Shown here piece after piece: positions 38,801 to 50,061 of a stretch of DNA of 64,000 nucleotides. The notes under the pieces were generated by a model, which was not told where the DNA came from, did no database searches, and saw only the letters and a program-made list of their open reading frames with translations. The stretch lies in contig JAGTWJ010000002.1 of NCBI GenBank assembly GCA_020064725.1, positions 2,976,001 through 3,040,000 of the forward strand, given 5' to 3'. The stretch comes from Drechslerella dactyloides (taxonomy: Eukaryota; Ascomycota; Orbiliomycetes; Orbiliales; Orbiliaceae). The first letter of the stretch is position 1. The number at the start of each line of letters is the position of its first letter. Both the position numbers and the translations under genes were made by a program.

Positions 38801-39892
38801 CAGCGGGTAAGTAAATCGGTTCGGGCTACATGGAACAACATTACAACCACTTTTGAAATAACTCAGAGGATTAGGTGCATGAGTCTACCAGATGCATCCT
38901 GATGCTATGTTGTTTAAATCCGAGGCGGTTAGAGAATTGCTGTACGTCTGTATTTAAGCGTGTAGCTGCAGAACCCTAGAGTTCTAGAAGAAGACAAAGG
39001 ATACTTGACAGATCTAAGCTACAAGTCACATCGTATGGCATCGAAACTACGTTGTCTACGGTGCCTTTGTTCAACATGTATCTGATTCATTCCTAATACG
39101 ACCATATAAGACTGTGTTACAACAATGATGGAATCCGGACGAAGGAAAGTCAAGGGGAAGATGGGACAGTGAGGGGACGGGGAAAGGGCAAATAGAAGAG
39201 GGAGAGAAGTCAAATTAGAATCTCGAAAGAAAAGAAAGAAGTCAACAAAGGAAACCAAGTAAAGCAAAAGGTCAGAGTGCAGAATCCTTCTAGAGAGGAA
39301 CCACTCATAGTTTCGGTATCCCAGTAGATCACGAACATAAACCGTCCACAAGCCACCCACATACCAACCGACAGGGTAGATGAACGATCCAGATGAATGT
39401 GCTGGACATATGCAGGATACTGTATGCGTGGGGCTCTCAAACCCACGCTCCCCACATGCCTTGTAGAAACACGAAAGATTCAAACGGCTAAGGGGGATCA
39501 ACGCCGACGCCATCACGGCCCATATGTAATCCCGTCAAATTCAATAAGAAAGGAAGATGGAAAATGAAACTCGGGGTATAAATAACGAAGGACCGAGGTG
39601 ACAGGTGGTAAATAAGACTAGGCAAACGAGGGAGAAAAAATAGAGGAAAAGGGGGGAAGTAAAGTGGCCATGTGCAAAACTCTGAAACCTAACGATGACC
39701 GCTCACATATCGAGCATGAAGAAAGTGCAAAAGGCAAGATAAAAGCTATCCGGAACTTGTGGAAGAAAAAGGTTGCGTAGTAGGGTAGTACGGTTGCATC
39801 CAGGGAATAAAGATTGCCAGAAGGTCCCCGGTTTGCACAAAAAGCGTCAAGTCGTTATTGTTCGTTTAGTCGAAAATATCTAGCGGAAAGAT
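35866..39892. other. Gene-free 4 kb
   Basis: No gene, tRNA or repeat family is seen. The first 300 bases are the promoter of the SAYSvFN gene. The right part, 38270-38360 and especially 39130-39890, has a purine-rich plus strand, so it is pyrimidine-rich in the direction of the unknown gene at 39.9-42.3 kb; it is a candidate long 3' UTR. The middle (36.2-38.0 kb) is featureless. Confidence 0.45.
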
Positions 39893-42302
39893 TCAAACAT
39901 CCTCAGTTCCTTGGTTATCGAGACCTTCTTGTTCCATGCGCTCCTTCCTGCGGCGTTCTGCGGCAAACATAGCAAGGTGAGGTGTGGTATCAGGGCCGAT
40001 CGGTGTGGCGTTTTTCATCAAATAGTCTAGAAAGCTTGCTGCGGATCCTTGTGCTGCCTGTTCCTGGGATTGCACCGGCTGAGGAAGGAATTGATGAAGA
40101 AAGGGCTCAGCCGAGAACGATTGAAACGCAGTTGAATCAGGCGCCGAGTGAGAAAGACGTTGATAGTAAGGGTGCTGAGGGTAAGGAACCAGAAGAGAGC
40201 CGTGCTGGTGATCGGAAGACTGGAGGGAGAATTGTTGTGAATGAGCGGTTTCCGGCATAGTGATCGTATCGTGAACGTCATGGATCTGGTAACCCTTTGG
40301 ATGGCAGAACTGAGCCTCAGGGCTGGATGAGACTGGAGTCTGCTGCACAATCGACGCGGCTTGGTGCGGAACCTGAGCCAGGAGGGAAGAGAAGTCTATG
40401 TGATTGTGCTGAACGGGGTGAGATGATGCGCCGTTCGGAAGATTAAGTTCCATAGGAGGAGTGGGCATATCAGGACCCGGTAGCCCGTAGACAAGATGTG
40501 AGGTTTGCAGGGAGACTGTCGGAGATGGGGGTTGCTCAGAACTAGTCGGCTGAGCTCCGTCTAAGGTCTCGTTGGTATACGTGACTTGAAACAAATCAGT
40601 CTGATTCTTGACCTTAGTAGCAGCGATCCCTTCGAAGTTGTCATCAAGCCAAGCCATCATCTTCTCCCTGTACGAGCTGACACTCCCAGGACGTGTCGAG
40701 GTGCCATTTAAGTGGTCTGAAGATGTTGCCGAGGACTGTGGTGGAGTCTGATGGAGAGGACCGGCGGCCAAGCTGGCATTGGAAGCCGGAAGCTCAGTAA
40801 TTTTCCCCAGACTCACCAAGGTCCCTTCAGTTGCACCATGTGTCTCAAAGCGAAAGAACCCATTGGATTTTTCTGGACTGGTGATATTTGGAAATCCGCC
40901 GTTGCCATCGATGAATCCACCGTTCCCATTTGCTTGAGAGGGAGAATGGTTGGGAGGATTCTCGTTGTTACTGATAGCAATCATAGCTCTTGTAACTCGC
41001 TCGATCCCACCTTTGAGAAACATGCCAATCAACTGACGACGCTTCTCTGGAATAATCGGCCTGACGGCTTTGGCAACTCCGGTTGATGTTGCAGGAGAAC
41101 TGCCTTGCCCAACCTGTTCGGTGCTTGAAGATGAGCCCTTACGGGCGGAGTTGACGGTCTCTGCTGGCTCTGGAGAGATGACGCTTGAACTTGAAGATGG
41201 TATGGTCTTTGCCGTGGACGTTGCTGCACCCCTTTTGACAGGTTGCTTTGCGAGTATGATGTCCCATTTGCTGAAGTAGTCGATTAACTTCTGCTCCAGT
41301 TCAACCTTGTCTACGACGATAGCTCTGTCCCCAAGCTTGTCGACCGGATAGTAGCGGAACATGAAATCGATGAACGTTTCGACATCATCCTTGCGGAGAT
41401 ATGACAAGTGATCACGATTAGGACGTCGTGGCCGATAGTGTGCTTGCCACTGCTCGAGTTTGCACCAATCAACTTCAGGGCAGACTTGTTTCAGGCTGCG
41501 GATCAGAGATGCGTAAAGAAGTTTGGCAGTCTTGTAGCTCTTGTTTTTGTCGACCCAGAGGTATTCCAAGGATGAGATGGGATCACGCCCAGCTTTCGAA
41601 GGAGGGATTGGGGGTAAAGTTGGTGGTGGTTGCCTTTGGCGCCTGAAAAGCTGTACGTGCTGATCTGGCTGAGGTGCTGCAGACGGGTCTGCTGAAATAT
41701 CGTAGGCGGGCTTCATCGAGGGCGATGTCAACATCCGAAATGTTCAATTGAATGCTCGATAATCGATCTACATGCAGGGAGCTGGAGATAGAGAATGAAC
41801 GTACCATGATGTCTGGAGAACAGGTTATTGCCAATAGGCTGTTCAAAGCTTGTAGCGTAGGGTGATGCAGGGAAGCAATCGGAGTGTCGAGAGAGCTGCA
41901 CGCTCGCTAAAGTATCAGCAAACCAATTGAGATTGAATATTTCGACGGAGCTCACAATGCTTAAGCGAAAATGCACCTTTCCGCTGTATTTGCAAGGTCG
42001 GCTAGAGGGGACGGGGATCGGTAGCAGGGGAGTAAAGTGAGGCGTGAGGGTGTGGGTGGTGATGATGAGATTGGAGGAGATGAGGTATGATGCAGCCGAG
42101 TCCCGATGCCGCCGAGGAGCATCTTACTCAGAGCTACAAGGAATTGGCAAGCATCATGATGCTCTTTATGTGCTAGAAGGGGAATGGCTCGGGATGGACT
42201 TACATCGGTCGCGGGTGGTAGTGTGTGAGTGGTAGTACGTGAAAGGTGGTAGGGGTAACGCGGAGTGATGATGGTTGTGGAGACGACAGAGGTTGTGGCC
42301 AT
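39893..42302 (-). CDS. Unrecognised protein of about 660 residues, Gln/Ser/Pro-rich
   Basis: I do not recognise the family. Proposed exons are 42302-42204, 41895-41805 and 41691-39893, giving 662 residues. The first two rest on a GTAAGT and a GTACGT donor and matching phases; the third is a long clear open frame. A conserved-looking region sits near residues 110-210 of the spliced product: SSLEYLWVDKNKSYKTAKLL, then CPEVDWCKLEQWQAHYRPRR, a DDVETFIDFMFRYYPVDK stretch and KLIDYFSKWD. This is helical and charged, unlike the rest. The rest is Ser/Thr/Pro/Gln-rich and disordered. The end is RRRKERMEQEG with an acidic tail. That architecture (one small folded domain in a low-complexity chain) suits a regulatory or adaptor protein, but no function is claimed. 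Without the upstream exons the start would be 41734. Confidence 0.75.
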
Positions 42303-43251
42303 TTTATACCGTGTCGCTGAGTAGCGCTCGGCGCAAATCGACCGCTGTGACTGCTTATCGATCTCGCAGCCAAAACCCATAAAAATATACTAACCAATCC
42401 CTCACGAAATATTTTCCTGTCACTCACTGAGAAAATGACCCAATCCGCCAGTCTTGAGCCAATGTGAAACTCCCATCGATGCATTTCATCAATGAATCGA
42501 TATCCCTACAATCGACAGAATCGAATGTATCGATACCCAGCTTCGCAAATTGACCGCTACCACATTCAATTCCCAATTGAGGAGCCTCCAAATGCACTTG
42601 CTCCAACCTCCCAGAATTGTCAGACAGTCCCCATACTGCCATCTCTAATGGAATCAAGCAAGAGAGCCTTACCTTGATGAGGGCCCTGTTGTTGGATTTC
42701 GAGTTGAATCACCTAGCTGCTCTACACCATCCCTGCGGCCCGCGTTACACGCAGGAACGCCTCAGCAAGCTTCCCCAAAGCATCGACGTTTCAGCATCTC
42801 CATCCATACGCTCAAAAATATGCTTTCGGGCATCACACGCCAGCGCACCAGGCTGGTGGCACGCCAGATCGACAAGAATGCCTCACGACTCTATCAAGGG
42901 ACTCCTTCCTAATCAGCTACTCTACAGCGTCAAGTTAACTGTGAACTTGTGCGCATCGCCAACCGCCTTATCGTATCCAATCCGGTATCCACGTCCACCT
43001 CTCCGAGATAGCCCCAGGCAAAAGTACTAAGCTTATAAGCTTCTCGCATCCACTCCAACCACGGCTTCTTCTCTCCAGGACTTTGGTTGCTCTCAAAATG
43101 TACGCTCAGTTACCCCGCAGCGTTCTCCCATCGAATGGTGATATCACTGTAGCCTTGCAGGCATCTTCCAATCTCCTTCAATCCCCCACGAGCCAGATAC
43201 CAACCTACGATAGCAATGCTTGCAAGCTGATGAGATATAGTCGCAGAAACC
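42303..43251. other. Intergenic between divergent unknown genes
   Basis: No convincing gene. An open plus-strand frame at 42617-43030 (137 codons) and another at 43083-43343 have no recognisable content. The space holds the two divergent promoters. Confidence 0.4.
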
Positions 43252-43782
43252 ATGTTCACTGCAGAATTGCAAACATTTCGCCGCATTTTTCGCGAGCAAT
43301 TACCAAACGCAATCAAGATGACCAAACAAGGAATCAAGGATAACGATAAGAGGATCGTGCAAACGGCGCTCATGCTGTACCCCTACACCCACGAGACTAT
43401 CACGGCTGAAGACTATCCACACTACCAGAGTCTCATCGGCCGTCTCAACATGCTCAGAGACCGTGAGGAGTTCTTGAATAATGCCCTGAAGTTCTTTGCT
43501 GAGCAGCCCGCCAAGGCCAAGTTGCTCATGATGGCCCAGTGTGAGAAGAAGATCGTCAAATGGTGCAAAGAGTGCAGGGATGATAAAGACCATACCAAAT
43601 TCGCAACCAGGCTCTGGAAACTCCGCGATGCATTGCAAGCAGTCGACCGGGATTTGGCTCGTCGTCGTGGCTGGAAGTGTGGTTTATGGCGGGATTTCAT
43701 CAGGTTATGGCCGTTCGTTGACGTCGTCCTGGACCAGGAGTTCGGAGAGGGTGGTAGCCCGGCCGGTCTCAATCGCTCTTAG
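43252..43782 (+). CDS. Unrecognised small protein, 176 residues
   Basis: A single-exon frame with balanced, globular composition. It starts MFTAELQTFRRIFREQLPN, is rich in predicted helix (many Leu, Lys, Arg, Glu, Asp) and carries an aromatic patch near the end (RRRGWKCGLWRDFIRLWPF). It has a Cys pair in WCKEC, no signal peptide and no membrane span. The codons look ordinary for this genome and no opposite-strand frame explains it better. It may lack a short first exon. A second unrecognised helix-rich gene lies 0.9 kb downstream on the same strand. Nothing identifies a function. Confidence 0.6.
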   Translation: MFTAELQTFRRIFREQLPNAIKMTKQGIKDNDKRIVQTALMLYPYTHETITAEDYPHYQSLIGRLNMLRDREEFLNNALKFFAEQPAKAKLLMMAQCEKKIVKWCKECRDDKDHTKFATRLWKLRDALQAVDRDLARRRGWKCGLWRDFIRLWPFVDVVLDQEFGEGGSPAGLNRS

Positions 43783-44675
43783 CTGGTCACTCCGTTGTCC
43801 ATGGTATTTGACCTGTTCCATAATGGCTTGTTTTCAAGGCAGCTTTTTCGATTATTTCGGTCCCATGTTGTCTCGCAAGCCAGACGCCTCCCTCCATCAG
43901 CATCCTGTTGTCCGCAACTTATGCTCATGACTTTGCATTGTCTATCGCCTGGCTTCCAGGCTATGATTTGGTTACGTATCATGTATGGACAGGAGATATA
44001 CAAATCGCATCAACTAACGCTGTACAGATGCGCGAATTAATCTTACGATACATGTCAATTAATCCTCTCTGGTTTGCCAGCCTTGGAGATGCTAGTTTCT
44101 CCCTTGATGTCTAATCTGTATACTCAAGTCCCGAATGCCTTGCGTGCGATGTAGACTGTATCTGATGCAGCTTTTGCATGACCTATGTGAGACCTAATCT
44201 TGTTCTAGATGTGTGAATGGGTAAGTACCTAGTTCTTAACTTGCGGATAAGGATCTGGTGGTGTACACAAATCGAAAGTTAGAGCGTGCAGACCCTGGAG
44301 GGTGGGAAATATTCAATACCAGCAGCCCACATTCTCCATCTCATCAGCAGTCACAGACGAAACATCCATCTCGTATCACCCGTCAACCATCACACAGAGC
44401 CGTCTCGTGCTCAGCTACGCCGGCAATATCCGGCATGTAATGATAAGGCCTCCAAACGAAAGGTTCCGGAAGCTAACGATCGGTTCCCAGCTCAGAACAG
44501 CAAGGGCGGTACCGGTAGTGAGCAGGCTAGGTATAAGACTAGTGCCGAGAACCTGCAGTAAAATCCGTTACCCAATGACTATCCTTCGAAGTGGGACTGA
44601 TGATTTAAACCTACTCGAAGCTTATACAGCCAAAGAGAATCCGCTGGGGTGCTGGTGACATAAATCTGCCACGAA
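43783..44675. other. Intergenic between the two unrecognised plus-strand genes
   Basis: No gene is seen. Short open frames at 44258-44658 are overlapping chance frames. Confidence 0.4.
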
Positions 44676-45260
44676 ATGTCGTCTGTAAGGAGCATTCACA
44701 GTCCTACTATGTCAGCTTCCTAAACAGCCTTATCAACGCCAAACGTCTAACGTAACATCATCTCAAAGCTCCAGGAAGAAAGCATCGACTGGGACCGTCT
44801 CATCTATTATCGCGATCACCCGCGTTCCCTCCGCCGGTATACTTTCAAAGAATTGATCAACATCACCATCCCTGAGCAAAAAATACTTCTCGAAGGGATC
44901 ATCGAAGCCTCGAGATCCAAACAACAAGAAATCAAACGCCGTGCCGCCGCCAAAGGCCTTCATGGTCTTGGACCTGACGACCAACTCTATCACAACGACC
45001 TGGAGTCGACTATCCGCGACTTCACGGCAAGGCTGGCGCAGCTCGATAGGCTGTCAGTTCGATTGATATCCCCTGTCGTCGAACGCGTCCAGACAAAACT
45101 TGCACGCTTGGAGAAGAAATACCGTGCCACTCCTTCTCCGAAGCTCCACAAGGCTATCTCACACATCCGGGAGGAGTATCAGAAGTTGCATCAGCTTTAC
45201 TCCAGCTCCATGTGGCCTGAAGCAGCGGCGGTGGTCCAGCCGCCCGAGGCACAGGAATAA
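44676..45260 (+). CDS. Unrecognised helical protein, 164 residues
   Basis: The long frame at 44775-45260 has no ATG at its head. It is entered through a CAG acceptor at 44774 that has a CTAAC branch site 20-odd bases before it. The only fitting first exon is nine bases, 44676-44684 (MSS), with a GTAAGG donor and matching phase. The product begins MSSEESIDWDRLIYYRDHP and continues as a charged, mostly helical chain with coiled-coil-like stretches (EIKRRAAAKG, RDFTARLAQLDRLSVRL, LARLEKKYR), ending in a short Ala/Pro/Glu tail. No signal or membrane segment is present and no family is recognised. Gene confidence comes from the open spliced frame and composition. If the first exon is wrong, the next in-frame ATG is at 44853. 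Confidence 0.65.
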
Positions 45261-45660
45261 CTTTAACACGGAAGTATTTACGTCCATAAAGGATACTTTT
45301 TATGGAGCGGCGTTTACGGTTTTTGCATATGGGACTGGACGATCATGCTCTTCGGTATGAGAGCTTTATATATACGGTTGTGTGGTCCGGCGCATCATCC
45401 ATCAGGAAGAGACGAAAGTGCGGACATAAATTATCTGCTCGTCGTCTTCTTCTCCAAAGTATAGCTGTGGTCCTTCCTAGAGAAGTTATATATAGTTCCC
45501 GGACGACGCCAATCAGGGTCGCCGCTGTTCGTAGTTTATCCTGTCATCCTGTCATAGTTTCGTCTAGTCTAGTATCAAGAAGTTCAACACGGAGCCCGCA
45601 ATACAAGACTAAGTTTCGCCTCTCGGGTTGACAAGTTTTATCCAGTGCTAGCTCGCCGGC
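45261..45660. other. Convergent intergenic space
   Basis: It lies between the stop of the plus-strand unknown gene and the stop of the minus-strand oxidoreductase, so it holds two 3' UTRs. Nothing else is seen. Confidence 0.5.
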
Positions 45661-46884
45661 CTAGTCAATAACACAGATGATTTTCCCTAAGCAAAGTTAG
45701 CACCAACCGTGGTTCCGTCCCCATCCTGCATATTCGAATTCGGATCACTTACCTTTAGTCTGGTTCGACTCCATCAACTGGTGCGCCTGAATAATCTGTA
45801 CAATTGTCAGCATGGCTGTAGCGAATACTTTACAAACCCTAAATGCAATGCATAAATAAAGAGAAACGAAACGTACATCCTTCCACGAGAAGACCTTCTC
45901 GATGAACAGCTGGAAAGAATCTTCTTCAAACTTAGGCATTGCCTCCTGCACCAGGCGATCTCTGAGAGTCTTCTGGTACTCCAAGGTCCGGCTCCGCAAG
46001 GTCGATCCTTCAATCCGCACTCTCTTCCTCAGTATCGACGCGATATCAATCGGCTCTTGTGTCTTGAACCCTCCGAGGAGAGCGAGAAGCACAACTCTAC
46101 AATCGAACGCTGCACATTTGATGTCTTTCTCCAGATACCCTTGCCCTACGATATAATCGACGATCAGATCGACACCCTTCCCATCTGTGGCCTTCAAAAT
46201 CTCGTCTCCAAAGTCCTGAGTCTTGTAGTTAAACCCCGCCGTTGCACCGAGCTGTATGCAGAAGTCAATCTTCTCCTGTGAGCTGGCGGTCACGTATATC
46301 TCCGACGCACCCGCATGCTTCGCCAATTGAATGGCTGCAAGCGACACCGCGCTAGCGCCAGCGTGAAGGAGCACACGGTCGCCTTTCTTAAAGCAACCGA
46401 CGAGGAACAGCGCCTGCGTAGCGGTAATCCACGCCTCGGGCACACCCGCTGCTTCCTCGAAGCTCATCTTGGCTGGTTTGTGAATGATCATTTTGGCCGA
46501 TACGGCAATCTTCTCCGCATAGGCACCGCCGTACGCAAGTCCAAAGACCTCATCTCCGATTTTGAACGAGTCAACTTCCGAGGCGTCACCATGAATCTTC
46601 TCGATCACGCCGGAGAACTCGACGCCGAGAGTTTTTGGTGCGCCTGTTGGCACAGGGTAGTGACCCTCTCGCTGGGAGAGGTCCATTCGGTTGAGGCCAA
46701 AGGCGCGGATTTTGACGAGCACCTCGCCTTCTGACACGGGAGGCTCGGGGATCTCATCGATGAAGAGGGAGGTCGCAGGACCTTTGTCCCCTTTGATACC
46801 TATTACTATGTTAGGGTACCGCGATATATCGACCACAAAGCATATCGAGCCGAAGATTCGCTAGTGCTTACCGACAGCTTTCAT
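45661..46884 (-). CDS. NADPH-dependent quinone oxidoreductase, PIG3/QOR type (MDR superfamily)
   Basis: Zinc-free medium-chain reductase, probably cytosolic, expected to reduce quinones with NADPH. Four exons: 46884-46872, 46799-45877, 45795-45753, 45686-45661. The product is 334 residues, the family size. The 13-nt first exon gives MKAVG, and the second continues IKGDKGPAT, the usual start; this rules out the longer unspliced N-terminus. Seen in order: the GroES-like half (RAFGLNRMDLSQREGHYPVP, KTLGVEFSG), GDEVFGLAYGGAYAE, and the Rossmann half (LLHAGASAVSLAAIQLAK, GATAGFNYK, KGVDLIVDY). The C-terminus is AHQLMESNQTKGKIICVID. In the nucleotide-binding loop the usual GVG is AVS; a serine-containing version is common in fungal members of this group as far as I recall, so loss of activity is not implied. 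Confidence 0.93.
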
Positions 46885-47412
46885 TCTCGATAAGTGCAGG
46901 TATACTATAGAAAGAGCTGGTTCTGGGTTTATAGATAGGCGCAAGATTGTCGAGGGTAATTTTGAGCGTCTAAGTACCTATGCATGACGTAGAAACCCAA
47001 TTTATACCCGCGAGAATCTCCCCTCTTACAAAGCATTGACACCTTAGGCCGGCAGGTGTGACTGTCGCCGCTATACACCATAGTATCCCAAGTTCCGGGC
47101 CGTTCGGCTCGGTTCGGCTAGGGACAACGCCATCGTGCCCGAAGTCGACACCTCTTACCGCGCTGTGACCCTAAGTTCACCTACTTCGAATCACGTTGCA
47201 TTGAAAGGCACTGACGCTTAGCAATCCTCGCCATACGAGTTTTCCCAAAGAGAAAGCAGTTTTAAAACACACCCCCTAATCAATCCATAAGGCACCTCAG
47301 TCATGAATTTCTCTCAGTGATCGGCTCGCCAACCAAAGCCACGCTAGTCAAAAGATAGAAATCCAACAAACAAACCGTCTACAGGACAAAAAATACAAAA
47401 AGAAAGATTCGA
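46885..47412. other. Intergenic: oxidoreductase promoter and tRNA-Leu 3' flank
   Basis: No gene is seen. The T-run that ends the tRNA transcript lies at 47397-47401. Confidence 0.5.
47397..47401 (-). terminator. RNA polymerase III terminator of tRNA-Leu
   Basis: Five A on the plus strand (TTTTT on the transcribed sense strand), 11 bases past the tRNA 3' end. A second, longer T-run follows. Confidence 0.75.
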
Positions 47413-47521
47413 TGACAACGAAGGGATTCGAACCCTTGCGGTTTCCCACTGCGATACTGAAATTGACCAATCAGATCAATTCGCCTGAACACAGCGCCTT
47501 AGACCACTCGGCCACGTTGCC
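47413..47521 (-). tRNA. tRNA-Leu, anticodon CAG, with a 29-nt intron
   Basis: On the minus strand the acceptor GGCAACG pairs with CGTTGTC. The D-arm is GCCGAGTGGTCTAAGGC (a class II tRNA, Leu or Ser). The anticodon stem CTGTG/CGCAG encloses a loop with CAG. A long variable arm follows, then the T-arm AAGGG-TTCGAAT-CCCTT. The discriminator base is A, which marks Leu rather than Ser. The intron (47455-47483) sits one base 3' of the anticodon, the standard place. A normal Leu-CAG tRNA argues against CUG reassignment in this organism. Confidence 0.92.
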
Positions 47522-48051
47522 TCATAGATTGGATGAAAGCCGGTGGGATCTAGAGTATACAAATGTCTCTTGCTTTGAGTATGCGCAGATCCGTCAAATA
47601 GCACCAAGCCACGGCCTCAGTAGACTTAGACTTTCTTGTTGCAAGGAAGCTTCTTAGCGGTATATATCAAAATTTGCGTAGCAAGGCAGGAGGAACTGGT
47701 ACAAAGGGGTACAAGAGAGCTCATTTGTCTGACATACACTGGTTTCTGGAGCCTCGGCCCTGAAGATTCTTCAAGTTAGGGTCTGCAGATCTGAGGTACC
47801 CTAGGTGCATAAAGCCATAGCTATGCCTTAGCTTACGAGAACATAAAGGTGTTACTTACGAGAACGTAGAAGTGTTCTAGATGCGGATAAATATACAGAG
47901 AAAGAGCTCACAAGATAACGAGCAATTATGATTGATAGTTGTTATTATAATTTCGTCCCAGAGACGAATCTATGACAAGACATATTATTCGTAGACCCCA
48001 TCGTCATATGCGCACCCGTTCAGACCTACGATAAGTTGGTGGTCTAACGTC
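47522..48051. other. Intergenic: tRNA-Leu upstream region and 3' UTR of the senescence-domain gene
   Basis: No gene is seen. AT-rich from 47870 to 48000. Confidence 0.5.
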
Positions 48052-49243
48052 CTATACTTTGTCATTCTTCTCGGGCTTCTCCTCGGGCTTCTCCCCGGGC
48101 TTCTCTTGGTCGTCCTTCGTTGCACCAACACCTGCGGTACCAGCATTTATCACCACACTAGTCCCGATCACCAGATCTTTCGCGGTGTTCCCAATATTAG
48201 CGCCGGTCTGCCTTGTCGAATCCACAAGTTTCTTCGCGTCACTACCGTAATCGTGCTGCGCAACCTTCGAGGCGGATTCTCCAATCTCCGATCCTACCAT
48301 CTTGATCCCGCTACCCATCTGTTTACCAACGATCGCACCACCTTCCAACGTTTGGTCTAGCGTCTCTCTTGCTAGCGACTTTTCTTGTTGGGGATCGTCG
48401 GACGGCGGCGGGGTTGGCTTTGAAGCGTTGTCCGTGCCATTCGCGCCCCCTTTGACTCCTGTCTTCTCCCCGATCCAAGCACCGGCATTATACACAGCGT
48501 CCTGAGAATATAGTTAGAATCTCTATTCGTGTGTGTCCACATCAGATGGTGTTTGGTGTATATAATTACCGTGATCGCATTGCCAACGTTAGCAGCCCCT
48601 TCTGTCATCTTTCCCGTTCCATCTTCTGCACCCCCAATGATCTCTTTCGTGATATCCGAGAACTCATGGTCTTTATCTGCAAGTGGTGCTTGCTCATTTC
48701 TGTCATCTGTCTTCATGCTCAGATAACTAGCCACATTGCTAGCCGTTTCTGCAATCTTCTTGGCAACACTGATACCACATTCGTCGATTAGCTTACTGTA
48801 CGCTGCACACCTCCATACATCGAATTTCGTGAGCGAACGTACTTATCGGCTTCAGCCACGATACCTGTCTTCAGGAATCCATTATACACCATGATCTTTT
48901 CAAAATTCAGCGCATCTTCCTCTGGTACACCTTGCGGAAAGGCGACCTCAATAGTGCCCAGCTCTTCACTAATCTTGAAGCGGAAGGACTGGCAGAGTCC
49001 TGATTTACTGCCAACGAAGAGATCCGGGTGTATAGGGACCGTGAGAGGTGTCGTGTCTTCTATCGACGAAACTTCGGAAGGCGACGGAGTAATGGTAAGG
49101 AAGAGCTTCGCCTCGGTAGGGACGCCGGCGAGGGGCTCAGTGAGCGTCATGGTACCGGATTTGAGAGGTACCGCGACTGTAGAGTGGGGCAGGATCTGGG
49201 TGCATTCGACATTCTTGATCGATATCAACGGTGCCGTCGCCAT
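48052..49243 (-). CDS. Senescence/spartin-domain protein
   Basis: 358 residues from three exons, 49243-48843, 48795-48570 and 48501-48052, all in phase. The N-terminal half (MATAPLISIKNVECTQILP onwards) is a beta-rich region typical of fungal proteins with a C-terminal senescence domain. Residues about 135-335 form that domain: alternating small residues and Gly-Ala-rich amphipathic helices such as GGAIVGKQMGSGIKMVGSE, DYGSDAKKLVDSTRQTGANI and VVINAGTAGVGA. The tail is a Glu/Lys/Pro repeat (EKPGEKPEEKPEKNDK). Members are linked in plants to stress and senescence and in animals (spartin) to lipid-droplet turnover. A role at lipid droplets or endosomes here is inference. Confidence 0.85.
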
Positions 49244-50061
49244 TTTGGATGGTAGTCCTCAGTTTTAGAGCGCGTAAATTTGATGCGAACAGGAATAAGG
49301 ATTTATGAGGTGGGTTGGTATGGTATTGCGACTTTCATACGAGTATAATTTAAAATCTGTGAAGCCTACTCAAGAAATGCAGCGCATGCGCGCAGCTTTA
49401 TTTCCTTCCGGCACGTATTCGCGCCTGTCAGCGGCTTTTGTGTGTTGCGAAGCTTGACGTCACAGGTCCCAGAAATCAAGGTGCGGCGATGGCATCTGAT
49501 TCCGCTTTCAGTAAGGAGCCGCACTTGGCTTCTGCTATTCCTCGGTATACCGGGAGGCAAACGTCAGACACAGCACTGCCTGGTGCACTATTCTACGCAG
49601 CGTCCATGCGCTTCTAGTTCTCGTCTGTTTACGGTGTAGCATTACTGCATGCTGCGATATAGTCGGAATTCGCCGTCCGTCTCTATAATAGTGGACGTCG
49701 GAGAAAATGTATATTCATGAAAGGAAAAAAGCGTCCGAACATCGATATTACAGGGAGGAACAAAAGATAAAAACCCATTGTGCGCCGGATGAATAGTAGT
49801 AGTATATGAAATGAAGACGATAAAAGGCGGCTTTTCCCCTCTTGGCAAAAAAGAGATGTGTAGGTCGTATGCGAATATGCGAATATTAAGCCAATTCGTT
49901 ACAACGTCCCTTTTAGGCATGAAGGAAAAGTCTGTGAGGTCGCGGGAAGGTGATCATGGAGCTCCACTAGGGATTCAAGAGGCCGGGACGTGGCACGGAG
50001 GTGGATTCGAGATGGACGGGTATAAACAGGAGGAAGAAGGAAAGCAAAAGTCGGAAAGCGT
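49244..50061. other. Intergenic: promoter of the senescence-domain gene and 3' UTR of RPS19
   Basis: No gene is seen. The plus-strand frame at 49811-50098 overlaps the RPS19 last exon in antisense and has no recognisable content. Confidence 0.45.

Noticed and set aside
47413..47521. Reading the intron-containing tRNA as tRNA-Ser
   Set aside because: The discriminator base is A and the anticodon loop places CAG at 34-36, both fitting Leu.
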